Shown: piece by piece, positions 41,788-50,844 of the stretch
How positions within the stretch are numbered: the stretch's first letter is position 1
Layout of the letters: each line of letters starts with the position of its first letter
Assembly: GCA_015061035.1 (NCBI GenBank)
Contig: SUXK01000001.1
Coordinates: forward strand, 275,759 to 339,758
Reading direction: 5' to 3'
Length of the DNA stretch: 64,000 bases
Origin: Bacteroidales bacterium
Lineage (GTDB): Bacteria > Bacteroidota > Bacteroidia > Bacteroidales > G3-4614
Position numbers and translations under genes: made by a program
Notes under the pieces: generated by a model
Database searches by the model: none
Seen by the model: only the letters and a program-made list of their open reading frames with translations
What the model was told of the DNA's origin: nothing

Positions 41788-44157
41788 CTACATTATAACT
41801 TTTACCACACCTTCTCTTGTTACAACAAGGTAAATGCCTTTATTAACTTCAATTTGAGTGTTTTCATTGCAGTATATATCCTTTACAATTTGTCCTGCAA
41901 CGTTTACAATTTTAACATTGCCTGTGTAGTTGTTGATATATACAACTCCGTTTGAAGCATATATTTTAGCAGGAGTTTCAATGTTATCCTCAATATTTGA
42001 TATATCGCCTCCCTCTTTTTTTATAGTAACAACAAAACTCTCAATGGTGATATATTGCTGTCCTGTTTTTGAAGCGGTAAGGGTAAACGATGTAGATTGA
42101 GTGTTTAATCCCGAAGCCGATAGATATTGGTCGTTAGTATTTGTGGGGGTATTTGAACTCTCATCGTTTGCAACTGTAACTTGTCCTTTATGTGAGCTTG
42201 ATACCCAATAGGTCATATCATAGCCTGTAATAACATAACCATCAGGAACAGATAATGTATATGTTACTATATTATGTCCTTTGTCATTGCTGTCGTAGGC
42301 ATAAGCGTAATATCTTTCATAATTGGTTGATAAGCCAAAAACTTCTGTTGTTTCGCTTGTTGAGATAAGTTGAAGTCTGACAGGGTTTGCACTGTTTGTG
42401 GTATATACCCATGTACTGCTTCTTGCTCCGTTTATATTTGTATTTGCTCCTGTTTCATGATTTACCATGTAATCAACAACCGCTAATGAGAAATCAGCAA
42501 AAATGCTCATCTCGCTTGTTGCGATAAATGTAATATTGGGGGTAGTTGAGGTTTTTGAGGAACCATTACTTGTTATTGTCCAGCCATTAAATATGTATCC
42601 GCTGTTTGGCGTTGCAGTTAAAGTAACCTCTTGATTCTCTTTTGCTGTGATAGTTGTTCCCTGTATAGTACTTCCGTTATATGATACAGAACCATAACTG
42701 CTGTTATAGGTTATGGGTATTGATATATTTGTTGTACCAACAACTAAAAAATTGGCAATATATGTATTGTCAGTAGTATTGCTTGTAACCTTAGTGTTAA
42801 AACTCTTTTCGGTACTGACAATAGAACCATTGCATGTCCAGTTATTAAATGTGTAGCCGCTGTTAGCAGTGGCGGTAAGAGTAACGGTAGAATTTTCAAA
42901 TAGCGATGCGGTTACTGAAGTGTCGATAGTTCCTCCGTTGATTGAGACTTTACCTGCTGCAGAAGGAGAAACCGAAGCATTAACCTCAAACTCCTCCTTG
43001 TTTGGCATAAAGTTGAAATATGCATAGTTGCTTGTAATGTAGTTGCGTGAGGCATCGGGGGTTATTGCACTTATTGTAAAATATCCGTTCTGGCTTCCAC
43101 TCCAGCCCCAATTAAAGTGAAAATAGTCATTGCTTGTGTAACCGTCAACAACAAACATATGCTTGCCATCTATTTGATCAGGATTTATAGCACTTGTAGC
43201 CCTATATGGAACGGGGCAGTTATTGTTTAAACTCTCTTTTAAAAGTCTCTTCCATTCGGTATCACCAACCATATCTCTGCTTGTTGATGGCACGTTATTA
43301 TAACCAAAACTCTTTTGAAGATACTCAGTAGAGCCCAATCCTGCACTCACGTCAGTAGAACTTGTGCCATACGAAGCCATAAATCTATATCCAAGGTCAA
43401 CCATTATCTCGGCAACTTCTGTTGCTTGAGCATCGGTATATTGTCCCGATATATAGTTTAATGGCATATTTCCCCACTCATATACTCTTTGGCTTATATC
43501 TGTGGGTTCTGCTGTATTAGGGTTATATACTTTTCCAGTTCCGCTAATGGGCCATTCGTGATAACGCATAACAATGGCATATGCAGTTGGAACACATCCT
43601 GTTAAACAATGAGATGTACCACTTGTTGGGCAGAGATTGTTAAAAGGAGAACCTTGTCCCCAGTTTGCAGTTTCAAGTTGTTTGACAATAGTTCCTCCTG
43701 TCTCTGTGGCTGTTGCTTTTATGCTTTTTGTTGAGTTTGATATGTTTTCTCTAAAATATTTAATCTCTTTATCAATACCTTTTAAATACTCTTTCATTGG
43801 GGCAGGAATTTCATCCGATGAATTAATACTACCTTCAAAAGAGTATCCTATAACCTCTTGTAAATTATCTTCTGCCGAAACAATAACAAAAGCCTTTTCG
43901 TTTGAGAACACGTAAAATGTAGGCTCAACTTCCTCTTCTTTCAATAATGATGAACTTTGATTGTATAGCGAGTTACTATCCCAAGCATACTCCAATTGAG
44001 AATCAATGTTTTTAATCAACTTGTTGCTATTCAATGTTCTGGCAAAAAAGTTATTTGCAATTTCGTTTGCACCATCAATAGTAATAACTTCTGCGTTTAC
44101 ATTACCAATAAATGCAAATAGAGTAACTAATATACCCCATAAAGTAAAGTTTCTCAT
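41788..44157 (-). CDS. Secreted C10-family (streptopain-like) cysteine protease with B-repeats
   Basis: A 789-aa exported protease. Signal peptide MRNFTLWGILVTLFAFIGNVNA is followed by a Spi-type propeptide (about 25-145; FYVFSNEKAFVIVSAEDNLQEVIGYS). The peptidase domain (about 165-375) has the nucleophile C188 (CLTGCVPTAYAIVMRYHEWP), H333 (GKHMFVVDGY) and HFNWGWSGSQNGYF, as in SpeB and PrtT. Two InlB-like B-repeats (Flg_new-type: TVTLTATANSGYTFNNW, VTLTATPNSGYIFNGW) follow, then a beta-domain and a C-terminal T9SS-like module (VYINNYTGNVKIVNVAGQIV). Such enzymes digest host or dietary proteins at the surface and can block immune proteins. It is convergent with the lipoprotein gene. Confidence 0.85.
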   Translation of the reverse strand: MRNFTLWGILVTLFAFIGNVNAEVITIDGANEIANNFFARTLNSNKLIKNIDSQLEYAWDSNSLYNQSSSLLKEEEVEPTFYVFSNEKAFVIVSAEDNLQEVIGYSFEGSINSSDEIPAPMKEYLKGIDKEIKYFRENISNSTKSIKATATETGGTIVKQLETANWGQGSPFNNLCPTSGTSHCLTGCVPTAYAIVMRYHEWPISGTGKVYNPNTAEPTDISQRVYEWGNMPLNYISGQYTDAQATEVAEIMVDLGYRFMASYGTSSTDVSAGLGSTEYLQKSFGYNNVPSTSRDMVGDTEWKRLLKESLNNNCPVPYRATSAINPDQIDGKHMFVVDGYTSNDYFHFNWGWSGSQNGYFTISAITPDASRNYITSNYAYFNFMPNKEEFEVNASVSPSAAGKVSINGGTIDTSVTASLFENSTVTLTATANSGYTFNNWTCNGSIVSTEKSFNTKVTSNTTDNTYIANFLVVGTTNISIPITYNSSYGSVSYNGSTIQGTTITAKENQEVTLTATPNSGYIFNGWTITSNGSSKTSTTPNITFIATSEMSIFADFSLAVVDYMVNHETGANTNINGARSSTWVYTTNSANPVRLQLISTSETTEVFGLSTNYERYYAYAYDSNDKGHNIVTYTLSVPDGYVITGYDMTYWVSSSHKGQVTVANDESSNTPTNTNDQYLSASGLNTQSTSFTLTASKTGQQYITIESFVVTIKKEGGDISNIEDNIETPAKIYASNGVVYINNYTGNVKIVNVAGQIVKDIYCNENTQIEVNKGIYLVVTREGVVKVIM

Positions 44158-44241
44158 AAACTAAATCTTTATAAAATTTTATTATGCAATATTCGTTATA
44201 AATTTTGTAATATGCAAATATACAGTGTGTTAAAAATGTAT

Positions 44242-46182
44242 TTAATCTCCTAATTCTGATTTTGCTCTTTCAAGATTTTCGCATTGTTCTTCCCAGTACT
44301 CCATAATAATACCGAGTTCTCTGTTCAACTCTCCATGCTTTTGACAAAGGTCAATGTTTGAAAAACCTTCAGGAGTTGCCAATACCTTTTCAACTTCGGC
44401 AATCTGCTCCTCAATCTTGGCAATACGTTTCTCTGCATCATTAACGCAGTTTTGGAACTGTCTTATTTTGCGTTGAATCTCTTTGCGTTCCATATATGAG
44501 AGTTTGTTGTCCGAGATCTCTTTTGGTCTCTCTTCATCCTCTTTAACTCTCTTCTTCTCCAACTCCACTAAACTGTCAATTTTGCGTTTTTGAAGAAAGT
44601 CGTAAATGCCACCCAAATGCTCTGTAACTTTTCCACCACCAAACTCATATACCTTTGACACAAGTCCATCAAGAAACTCTCTGTCATGCGAAACAATAAT
44701 CACTGTTCCGTCAAAAGCCTCAATGGCCCTTTTTAGTACATCTTTGGTACTCATATCAAGATGGTTGGTAGGCTCGTCAAGAATAAGTAAATTAACGGGT
44801 TCAAGAAGGAGTTTAATCATTGCTAACCTCGCTCTCTCTCCACCCGACAGAACTTTTACCTTTTTATCCGATGCCTCACCACCAAACATGAAAGCACCCA
44901 ATATATCGCGTATTTTAGTGCGTATGTCGCCAACCGCAACGCGGTCAATAGTATCAAAAACAGTTAACTCTCCATCAAGAAGTTGAGCCTGATTTTGAGC
45001 ATAATACCCAATCTTGACGTTGTGTCCTATCTTTAAATTGCCATTAAACGGAATCTCTCCGTTAATACACTTCACAAGGGTAGTTTTACCCTCACCGTTC
45101 TTGCCCACAAAAGCAATCTTGTCGCCACGTTTAAGAGTAAAAGTCGCATTAGAGAAGATATGACGTTCGCCATAATATTTGCCTACGCCATCAAGAATTA
45201 GCGGATAATCGCCCGAACGAGGAGCAGGGGGAAATTTAAGATTTAATCTCGAAGTATCAACCTCATCAACCTCAATGCGCTCAATCTTTGCAAGTTGCTT
45301 AATGCGTGATTGTACCTGTACCGATTTGGTTGCCTTATATCTAAATCGTTCAATAAACTCCTCTGTATCCTGAATCTGTTTTTGTTGGTTCTCGTAAGCC
45401 CTCATCTGTTGCTCCAGCCTCTCGGCACGAAGTTCAACATATTTTGAGTAGTTTACTTTGTAGTCGTATATCTTTCCAAGTGAAATCTCAATAGTTCTGT
45501 TTGTGACATTATCAATAAAAGCCCTATCATGCGATACCAACATAACAGTGCTTCCGCTTGTAGCCAAAAAGTTTTCTAACCATTGAATTGATTCAATATC
45601 TAAGTGGTTGGTAGGCTCGTCAAGTAGTAGTAAATCGGGGCGGCGTAAAAGAATCTTTGCAAGTTCAATACGCATACGCCAACCACCACTAAACTCCGAT
45701 GTGGGGCGGTTAAAATCTTCTCTTACAAATCCCAATCCCAAAAGAGTCTTTTCAATCTCGGCCTGATAGTTCATTGCACCCATAATTGCCATATGTTCGT
45801 TGGCAATTGAGAGTTCGTCAATAATATCGTTATACTCTTTGCTCTCATAGTCGGTACGTTCGGCAAGAGCAGTGTTAAGTTCTTCAATATGCTTTTGCAA
45901 CTCAAAAATTTCAGCAAAAGCAGTCTCAGTCTCTTTCAGCAGAGTTTGAGTGTCTGAAACAGGCATGTGCTGAGGCAGATAGCCAATAGTGATGCCCTTA
46001 GGAACAGAAACACTACCATTAGTTGGGATTTGAACACCTGCTATAATCTTTAGCATGGTAGATTTTCCCGCACCATTGCGCCCCACTAATGCAATCCTGT
46101 CACGTTTATTAATAATGTATGATATGTTGTCAAATAGAGGAGTTACTCCAAATTCAACAGATAGACCATTAATTGAAATCAT
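44242..46182 (-). CDS. ABC-F family ATP-binding protein
   Basis: A 646-aa soluble protein with two ABC domains and no membrane part. Walker A motifs: GRNGAGKST (about residues 35-43) and GKNGEGKTT. Signatures: SGGWRMRIELAKILL and SGGERARLAMIKLL, each followed by LLLDEPTNHLD and LILDEPTNHLD. A linker of about 85 residues joins them and a C-terminal coiled coil (about 560-646) is present, as in Uup/YdiF-type proteins. ABC-F proteins bind the ribosomal E site and relieve stalled translation; a drug-resistance function is possible but not indicated by context. Divergent from the nuclease gene. Confidence 0.93.
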   Translation of the reverse strand: MISINGLSVEFGVTPLFDNISYIINKRDRIALVGRNGAGKSTMLKIIAGVQIPTNGSVSVPKGITIGYLPQHMPVSDTQTLLKETETAFAEIFELQKHIEELNTALAERTDYESKEYNDIIDELSIANEHMAIMGAMNYQAEIEKTLLGLGFVREDFNRPTSEFSGGWRMRIELAKILLRRPDLLLLDEPTNHLDIESIQWLENFLATSGSTVMLVSHDRAFIDNVTNRTIEISLGKIYDYKVNYSKYVELRAERLEQQMRAYENQQKQIQDTEEFIERFRYKATKSVQVQSRIKQLAKIERIEVDEVDTSRLNLKFPPAPRSGDYPLILDGVGKYYGERHIFSNATFTLKRGDKIAFVGKNGEGKTTLVKCINGEIPFNGNLKIGHNVKIGYYAQNQAQLLDGELTVFDTIDRVAVGDIRTKIRDILGAFMFGGEASDKKVKVLSGGERARLAMIKLLLEPVNLLILDEPTNHLDMSTKDVLKRAIEAFDGTVIIVSHDREFLDGLVSKVYEFGGGKVTEHLGGIYDFLQKRKIDSLVELEKKRVKEDEERPKEISDNKLSYMERKEIQRKIRQFQNCVNDAEKRIAKIEEQIAEVEKVLATPEGFSNIDLCQKHGELNRELGIIMEYWEEQCENLERAKSELGD

Positions 46183-46272
46183 AAATAAAAAAATATATTA
46201 CAAAGTTACAAAAAAATACGACCATCTATCTAAAAAATGTGTATTTTTACACGAAATATATATCGTATAATT

Positions 46273-49227
46273 ATGAGTTCATTTTTATATAGTGTAGCAA
46301 AAGCATTTTATCAGGGCAATGCCGAGAATTTAAGAAATCATACATTTGTATTCCCCAGTAGAAGAGCAGAACTATTTTTCTTAAAGCATATATCAAAATT
46401 ATCAGGTAAGTATATATTTTCACCATCAACAATAACTATCGATGATTTTATCTCTCAACTATCGGGTTATGCTCCAGCCGATAGAGTTGAGATGCTGTTC
46501 TTATTGTATAATCACTATATAAAGGCAACTTCAAGAGATGAGTCTTTTGATGACTTTTACTACTGGGCCGATATTTTGTTAACCGATTTTGATGATGTAG
46601 ATAACTTCTTGGTTGATGCTTCAAAAATATTCTCCAACATATACGAATTAAAGGAGATTGATGCACAATTTAAAGATATGCTCTCTGAAGAGCAGATACA
46701 GTTTCTTCAACGATTTATAAATAACTTTAATTTAGGCAAGAAAGATGATGTGAGTAAAAAAGAGTTTATAACATTGTGGCAAGTGTTATACACTCTATAT
46801 CAAGGTTTACGCTCCGATTTAGCCTCTCGTGGATGTGCCTATAATGGAATGATGTTACGCTCAATAGTTGAGAGAATATCAGCAAATGAGATAACAAAAA
46901 AAGATATAGAATTACGATATAAAAAGATAGTATTTATAGGATTTAACCTACTTTCAGTAGCCGAAGAGAGAATGTTTGCTCAATTAAGAGATATGGGAGT
47001 GGCTGATTTCTATTGGGATTATAATATGCCCATAAAAGATGATACATTTTCAATAATGGCCGACTCTATGTCTAAAAACATAAAGAACTTCCCTTCGGCA
47101 TATAATCTATATGAAACAGAAAATCAAAGATTTCCCGATATAGAGTTGGTGGCAATACCCTCAAATGTAGGACAAACAAAATATGCAGGAGAGATAATAA
47201 ACCAAATTATATCTAACGCTTCGGAAACAGATATAGAAAGAAAAGAGCAAGAGGCAAATACCGTAGTAGTACTTCCTGATGAAAAATTATTATTGCCAAT
47301 GTTGCATACAATACCTTCGGTAGTAGATAGTATAAACATAACTATGGGGTATCCATTAAGCGAGACGCCACTATTTTCACTCTTTAAATCTATATTTGAC
47401 ATACATACAAAAGCAAAGGTTGATGAAAAAGGAGAAGTAAAACATTATTACCAAAATGTGTTATCTCTATTACGTCAACCAAATATAAAGGAGTTACACA
47501 GAGATACAGTATCTAATTTTATAGATAAAATAATAAATGGCAATATTGTATATATAACCACCTCTGTTATTCCTGAAGAGTTAAAATATCTCTTTCCTAA
47601 TTTATCAACCAACGAAGAGAAGTTTGAATATATAAAATTGATAATAGACAAACTTTGCGAGAATTTGAGTAAGAAAGACTCTATAACATGCGAGTTTCTT
47701 TACTATTACAAGATGATAATAAATCGTTTGCAAACATTAGTAGAAGATTTCCCGTTACAAGATAAAACCCTATTCAAATTAATTGAAAAGATGAGTTCAT
47801 CTATAAAAGTTCCGTTTAATGGTGAGCCTCTATCGGGATTGCAAATAATGGGAATTCTTGAAACTCGAGCATTGGATTTTGATAACGTAATAATATTGTC
47901 GATGAACGAAGGGTGCTTCCCTGCCGATTCTCGTGGCGATACATTTATACCGTATAATGTACGCAGAGGATTTGGAATGTCATCGTACGAACAACGTGAT
48001 GGAATAGCAGAATACTATTTCTATCGCCTTCTATCCCGAGCAAAACGAGTATATTTAGCATACGACTCACGTGCCGAAGGAGCAAAAGTGGGAGATTTAA
48101 GTAGATTTGTATATCAATTAAAATACCAATATACAAATAAGATAAACTCTTTTGTAGAGAAGAATATAAACTACTCAATAAAACTGCCCAAAACAGAGCA
48201 AGTGGTTGTTGAGAAGAAAGGTAAAGTGTTAGAAAAACTGAATGCCTATAAAAAAGGAGGAACAAAAGCACTTTCAGCATCAACATTAAATACATATATA
48301 GATTGTCCCCTAAAATTCTATTTCTCAACTGTTGAGCATATAAAAGAATCTGATAAAGTCTTGGAGGATGTTGATTCGTCTGTATTTGGAACCATATATC
48401 ATGATGTAATGGAAAAAATATATGAACCCTATATAGGCACAACTATCACCAAAGGCGTGTTGGAAGAACTTCAATCTCAAACCGATAAAATAGATCGTCT
48501 TGTATTGGAGTCTTTTGCAAAAAACTATTTTAAAACAACCACAATAAAACCATTAACAGGAAGGTTGTCTTTACGTGGAGAGATAATAAAAAAGATGGTT
48601 GATAGAACATTAGAGATAGATAAAGTTGAAAGAGCCCCATTTGTAATGTTACAAACAGAGTTAAACTTGAATACTTCAATAACTTTGCCAAACAGAGAAG
48701 TGGTGTTGCTAACAGGAAAAATTGACCGATTAGATTTAACTTCCAACATTGTAAATATAGTTGATTACAAAAGCGGTAAAGTAGTGTCAGAATTTATAGA
48801 TATTGATGATATATTTATTCCTGCTGCTACTCGTAAAAAACAGGTGTTCCAACTTCTCTTTTATGTATATCTTTTACAAATCTCTATCGAAGAAGAGATT
48901 GCTCAAAGTGGTAAGAATAAAGATCTGAAAAATATGATGAATGTTGCAAATATTAAAACTCTATCACATGGAATGATGTTCTCTCCGGGATTGTACGCAT
49001 TCAATAAATATTTTTCGGATACCTTTCAGTGGAAGATAAAGAAAAAAGAGAGTGCAAGGGTAACAGACGATTTTATTATAGAACCCAACAATGCATTATT
49101 TGAGGCGTATGTTGAGAGATTGGAGAATACTTTGTCAGATATTTTTAACAAAGATATTCCATTTACTCAGACCGAAGAAGAGGAGACTTGTAAATATTGT
49201 CCCTATGCAAACATTTGTAAAAGGTAA
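46273..49227 (+). CDS. AddB-like PD-(D/E)XK exonuclease (recombinational repair)
   Basis: A 984-aa protein. The start was placed at MSSFLYSVAKAFYQGN; an upstream ATG adds 12 residues. The N-terminal half resembles an inactive UvrD-like helicase (FVFPSRRAELFFLKHISK near residue 30), the middle holds AVDEILSMNEG-type (here VIILSMNEGCFPADSRGD) segments. The C-terminal nuclease has the DYKSGK motif, GTIYHDVMEKIYEP and the cysteines of an Fe-S cluster (YIDCPLKFYF, ETCKYCPYANIC), all features of AddB/RexB. AddAB processes double-strand breaks for RecA. The helicase partner AddA normally sits next to it, but is not in this window. No Walker A is evident. Confidence 0.85.
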   Translation: MSSFLYSVAKAFYQGNAENLRNHTFVFPSRRAELFFLKHISKLSGKYIFSPSTITIDDFISQLSGYAPADRVEMLFLLYNHYIKATSRDESFDDFYYWADILLTDFDDVDNFLVDASKIFSNIYELKEIDAQFKDMLSEEQIQFLQRFINNFNLGKKDDVSKKEFITLWQVLYTLYQGLRSDLASRGCAYNGMMLRSIVERISANEITKKDIELRYKKIVFIGFNLLSVAEERMFAQLRDMGVADFYWDYNMPIKDDTFSIMADSMSKNIKNFPSAYNLYETENQRFPDIELVAIPSNVGQTKYAGEIINQIISNASETDIERKEQEANTVVVLPDEKLLLPMLHTIPSVVDSINITMGYPLSETPLFSLFKSIFDIHTKAKVDEKGEVKHYYQNVLSLLRQPNIKELHRDTVSNFIDKIINGNIVYITTSVIPEELKYLFPNLSTNEEKFEYIKLIIDKLCENLSKKDSITCEFLYYYKMIINRLQTLVEDFPLQDKTLFKLIEKMSSSIKVPFNGEPLSGLQIMGILETRALDFDNVIILSMNEGCFPADSRGDTFIPYNVRRGFGMSSYEQRDGIAEYYFYRLLSRAKRVYLAYDSRAEGAKVGDLSRFVYQLKYQYTNKINSFVEKNINYSIKLPKTEQVVVEKKGKVLEKLNAYKKGGTKALSASTLNTYIDCPLKFYFSTVEHIKESDKVLEDVDSSVFGTIYHDVMEKIYEPYIGTTITKGVLEELQSQTDKIDRLVLESFAKNYFKTTTIKPLTGRLSLRGEIIKKMVDRTLEIDKVERAPFVMLQTELNLNTSITLPNREVVLLTGKIDRLDLTSNIVNIVDYKSGKVVSEFIDIDDIFIPAATRKKQVFQLLFYVYLLQISIEEEIAQSGKNKDLKNMMNVANIKTLSHGMMFSPGLYAFNKYFSDTFQWKIKKKESARVTDDFIIEPNNALFEAYVERLENTLSDIFNKDIPFTQTEEEETCKYCPYANICKR

Positions 49228-49245
49228 AGTTTTTATATTGTGTAA

Positions 49246-49284
49246 AAAAAAGAGGCTATCCAATTAATTGTGATAGCCTCTTTT
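49246..49284. terminator. Bidirectional terminator between converging genes
   Basis: A-tract, AAAAGAGGCTATC with GATAGCCTCTTTT around an 11-nt loop, then a T-tract. Works on both strands, for the AddB-like gene and the CBM9-like gene. Confidence 0.9.
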
Positions 49285-49316
49285 ACTATTATGAAACAAT
49301 TTAGTAAAACGTTCAA

Positions 49317-49961
49317 TTAGAAATAGAGTTCTCCAAAAAACTCGGGGCGATGAAAGTCGGGAGCAGGAGTCTCAATCTTGTTCCAACTAACGTAGTGAGG
49401 AATAGAAGTTTTGTCGCCACATTTGTAGAAATTAGCCTCAATCATTTGAGGAATATTGTTGCAATCAATACCCATCATATCAAAAGGAATTGCCACAACA
49501 ACCTGCCATGAGTGGATGCCATCTTTCTCCTCAAAAGGCTCTTTACCCAGACTGCTCCAAGTTTTTATTCGTGCCATTTGGTCATCAGAGTAGTGAGTAC
49601 TTTCAGTTCTGCTTTTACGTTTTGAAGAGAGAGCAGTACCTATACAATTAAATTCAAAATTGTAATATTCACTCTCACCGGGAATCTTTGCAAAGAACTC
49701 AACGCAACTATCTTGATAAACGTGCGAATTGTACTCTTTATTTACAGCGCGAATATAACTGCCACGCACAAAGAAACTAATGAAAAGGTATTTGTCGCCA
49801 CGAGCAACATCAAAAGCCACAATGGGTTTATGAGAAAATTCATCCCAGTTAATCTCTGAAACATAATCTCTTTGGGCATTGCCCTCCATTAGGTTAGCAA
49901 CCTCATTCAATTCTAACCCTTCAAGTTGTGGCATATAAACAGCCTTAATACTCTTTTTCAT
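49317..49961 (-). CDS. CBM9-like carbohydrate-binding-fold protein
   Basis: A 214-aa protein without a signal peptide. The sequence KYLFISFFVRGSYIRAV, YQDSCVEFFAKIPG, YYNFEFNCIGTALSSKRKSR and HSWQVVVAIPFDMMGI, ending PDFHRPEFFGELYF, matches the CBM9/DOMON-like beta-sandwich proteins of Bacteroidales (PF06452-like). Secreted relatives bind sugar chains, but the lack of an export signal here argues for a cytoplasmic role that is not known. It follows a LysE-type exporter by 17 nt on the same strand. Confidence 0.75.
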   Translation of the reverse strand: MKKSIKAVYMPQLEGLELNEVANLMEGNAQRDYVSEINWDEFSHKPIVAFDVARGDKYLFISFFVRGSYIRAVNKEYNSHVYQDSCVEFFAKIPGESEYYNFEFNCIGTALSSKRKSRTESTHYSDDQMARIKTWSSLGKEPFEEKDGIHSWQVVVAIPFDMMGIDCNNIPQMIEANFYKCGDKTSIPHYVSWNKIETPAPDFHRPEFFGELYF

Positions 49962-49978
49962 TATCTTATAATAAATAG

Positions 49979-50620
49979 TTAGTTGAAATAATTATATACT
50001 CCTGACACAAAACCATATGTAGCCATTATTAAAATAATGGAACCAATACATCTGTTAATAATCCAAAGAGAACGCAAATTAAATTTAGATCTCACTTTGT
50101 CAATAAAATATGTAATAGTAAACCACCATAATATGGCTCCGCCTATGATTGAAGCATACCCAATCAAATAATCATGCAATTGCGATTCAGCAGAGAAAAA
50201 GTTGAATCGAGCAAACAAACCAATAAATAAGAATAGAATTAGGGGATTTGATAGCGTTAAAAAGAATGCCGAAATTAAATCCTGAATATGGTTTGCAGTT
50301 TTTTGTTTCTTGATATTAAGATTCTTTGCAGGATTTTGCCTGTAAATATATATGCCAAAACCAGCAAGAACAAGACTTCCGAGTATTTGAATGATAAGTT
50401 CGTAATTCTCAATGAAATCTAAAATTATAGAGATACCAAAACCAGTGAGTACCGCATATATCAAATCAGAGAGGGCGGCACCTATACCAGTGAACAAACC
50501 AGTTATCCTGCCTTTGTTCAAAGTCCTCTGAATACAGAGTACTCCAATAGGTCCCATAGGAGCCGAAACAAAAACCCCAATCAATAAACCTTTTAATATG
50601 GTACTTATAATTAAATCCAC
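49979..50620 (-). CDS. LysE-family exporter
   Basis: A 213-aa inner membrane protein with five or six transmembrane helices. The N-terminal signature LIGVFVSAPMGPIGVLCIQRTLNKGRITGLFTGIGAALSDLIYA (read in blocks) is diagnostic for the LysE/RhtB superfamily (PF01810). Members export amino acids; the substrate here is unknown. It is co-directional with the CBM9-like gene and divergent from purL. Confidence 0.9.
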   Translation of the reverse strand: MDLIISTILKGLLIGVFVSAPMGPIGVLCIQRTLNKGRITGLFTGIGAALSDLIYAVLTGFGISIILDFIENYELIIQILGSLVLAGFGIYIYRQNPAKNLNIKKQKTANHIQDLISAFFLTLSNPLILFLFIGLFARFNFFSAESQLHDYLIGYASIIGGAILWWFTITYFIDKVRSKFNLRSLWIINRCIGSIILIMATYGFVSGVYNYFN

Positions 50621-50746
50621 AATTTGTCACAATTTATTGTATTAACTGCAAATTTAAATAAAATTTTTGTAACACATCCAATTTTTTAGCATTATAAATT
50701 TCAAACAAAAAAACTTGAGTATAAAAGTGTAAATATTTGTGATTTT

Positions 50747-50779
50747 GGTTTTGCAAAACCGACTAAATTATTAATTTTG
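50747..50779 (+). promoter_or_regulatory. purL promoter with palindromic operator candidate
   Basis: GGTTTTGCAAAACC (50747-50760) is a perfect 14-bp palindrome that overlaps the -33 TTTG (50750-50753); the -7 box TAATTTTG (50772-50779) follows 18 nt later. A repressor bound to the palindrome would block the promoter. Confidence 0.5.
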
Positions 50780-50844
50780 TAAGCAAATTTAGAATAAGTT
50801 CGCTTTTAATGAAATAATAAAGCATAATATAATAACTACTACTG

